A stretch of 64,000 nucleotides of DNA, taken from NCBI RefSeq assembly GCF_000024985.1, contig NC_013523.1, positions 1,736,001-1,800,000 on the forward strand, in the 5' to 3' direction. Numbering within the stretch: position 1 is the stretch's first letter; each line of letters opens with the position of its first letter. Source of the DNA: Sphaerobacter thermophilus DSM 20745 (GTDB lineage Bacteria > Chloroflexota > Chloroflexia > Thermomicrobiales > Thermomicrobiaceae). The notes beneath the pieces are model-generated. The model made no database searches. It had not been told where the DNA came from and saw nothing but the letters and a program-made list of their open reading frames with translations. Positions 63,742 to 64,000 of this stretch are shown in pieces. Both the position numbers and the translations under genes were made by a program.

Positions 63742-64000
63742 AGGCCGCGGTGGATCTGGAAGAAGCGTCCGGCGCGGAGCTGCGCCGCCCGATAGAGGCT
63801 CGGCCCGGCCACCAGGATGTATGCCCGGCCGGCCAGGCCTTCGACGAAGGGTTCCGGAATCGCGGTCGCACCGAGGTGGACCCCGGCCAGCGCCCCGGTC
63901 ATCGCGCCGATCGTCGCTGTATCACCGCCCGCGTTGATCGCGGTGAGTACCGCCGCGGCGAAGTCGTCGGGGTGGACGACGAAGGCGTAGAGCGCCGCCG
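63738..64000 (-). CDS. ADP-ribosylglycohydrolase family protein (partial, C-terminal part)
   Basis: Only the last 86 or so codons are in the window; the 5' end lies beyond 64000. The visible part reads ALYAFVVHPDDFAAAVLTAIN, then AGGDTATIGAMTGALAGVHLG, which is the metal-binding Asp motif of the DraG/ARH family, and ends RFFQIHRGL. The family removes ADP-ribose from proteins or related molecules; some bacterial members act on other ADP-ribosyl compounds. It is translationally coupled to the HAD phosphatase gene. Confidence 0.85.
   Translation of the reverse strand, partial: AALYAFVVHPDDFAAAVLTAINAGGDTATIGAMTGALAGVHLGATAIPEPFVEGLAGRAYILVAGPSLYRAAQLRAGRFFQIHRGL

Overview
The window looks like a chromosomal segment of a high-GC, aerobic, probably thermophilic member of the Chloroflexota. 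A Thermomicrobia/Sphaerobacter-type genome is my best guess. The basis is protein flavour, the gene mix (caa3 oxidase, K+-independent H+-pyrophosphatase, DegS/DegU-like pair, DnaD/DnaI-like helicase loader) and hairpin-rich intergenic repeats. This is inference; no database was searched. Almost everything is housekeeping. I see no CRISPR array, no prophage, no transposase and no rRNA.

Layout. 1-1.4 kb: RidA, then a Leu-Val-Phe tRNA cluster behind a consensus promoter. 1.4-10.1 kb: acetyl-CoA synthetase (minus strand) diverging from a four-gene caa3 cytochrome oxidase operon, then a membrane pyrophosphatase. 10.3-16.0 kb: a membrane protein and a minus-strand MoxR/DUF58/transglutaminase operon. 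16.4-24.2 kb: polA, a small zinc-ribbon protein, cysS-rlmB, rplI and dnaB. 24.2-29.3 kb: DnaD-like and DnaC/DnaI-like loader genes, a TPR gene broken by an in-frame amber codon, and cdaA-cdaR. 29.6-35.9 kb (minus): an ANTAR regulator, tRNA-Pro, and the translation/transcription cluster tRNA-Thr, tRNA-Tyr, tuf, rpmG, tRNA-Trp, secE, nusG, rplK, rplA, rplJ, rplL, which is not followed by rpoBC. 36.0-41.7 kb: a T-box-controlled valS, a 3-methyladenine glycosylase and mutL.

42.2-44.0 kb (minus): a DegU-like regulator and a DegS-like kinase that carries an in-frame amber codon seven codons before its phospho-accepting histidine. 44.1-49.5 kb: an AroM-family protein, a DUF4388 protein, a GT2 glycosyltransferase and uvrA. 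49.7-54.9 kb: a Tat-type peptide-binding lipoprotein and two permeases without ATPase genes, then a CapA-like protein. 55.0-57.5 kb: an HNH protein, serS and two tRNA-Ser genes. 57.5-58.1 kb is a gene-free imperfect inverted repeat. 58.1-61.2 kb: a membrane protein, a SIS-domain protein and an MFS transporter. 61.2-64.0 kb: dnaJ with a perfect CIRCE operator upstream, a phosphoribosyltransferase, a HAD phosphatase and the 3' part of an ADP-ribosylglycohydrolase gene.

The most notable signals are the two separate in-frame TAG codons in otherwise intact genes, the repeated GTGACA boxes between acs and the oxidase operon, the structured rplI leader, the complete valS T-box, the compact dnaB-dnaD-dnaI cassette and the REP/BIME-like repeats. 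I did not find a convincing, wholly new multi-gene system.
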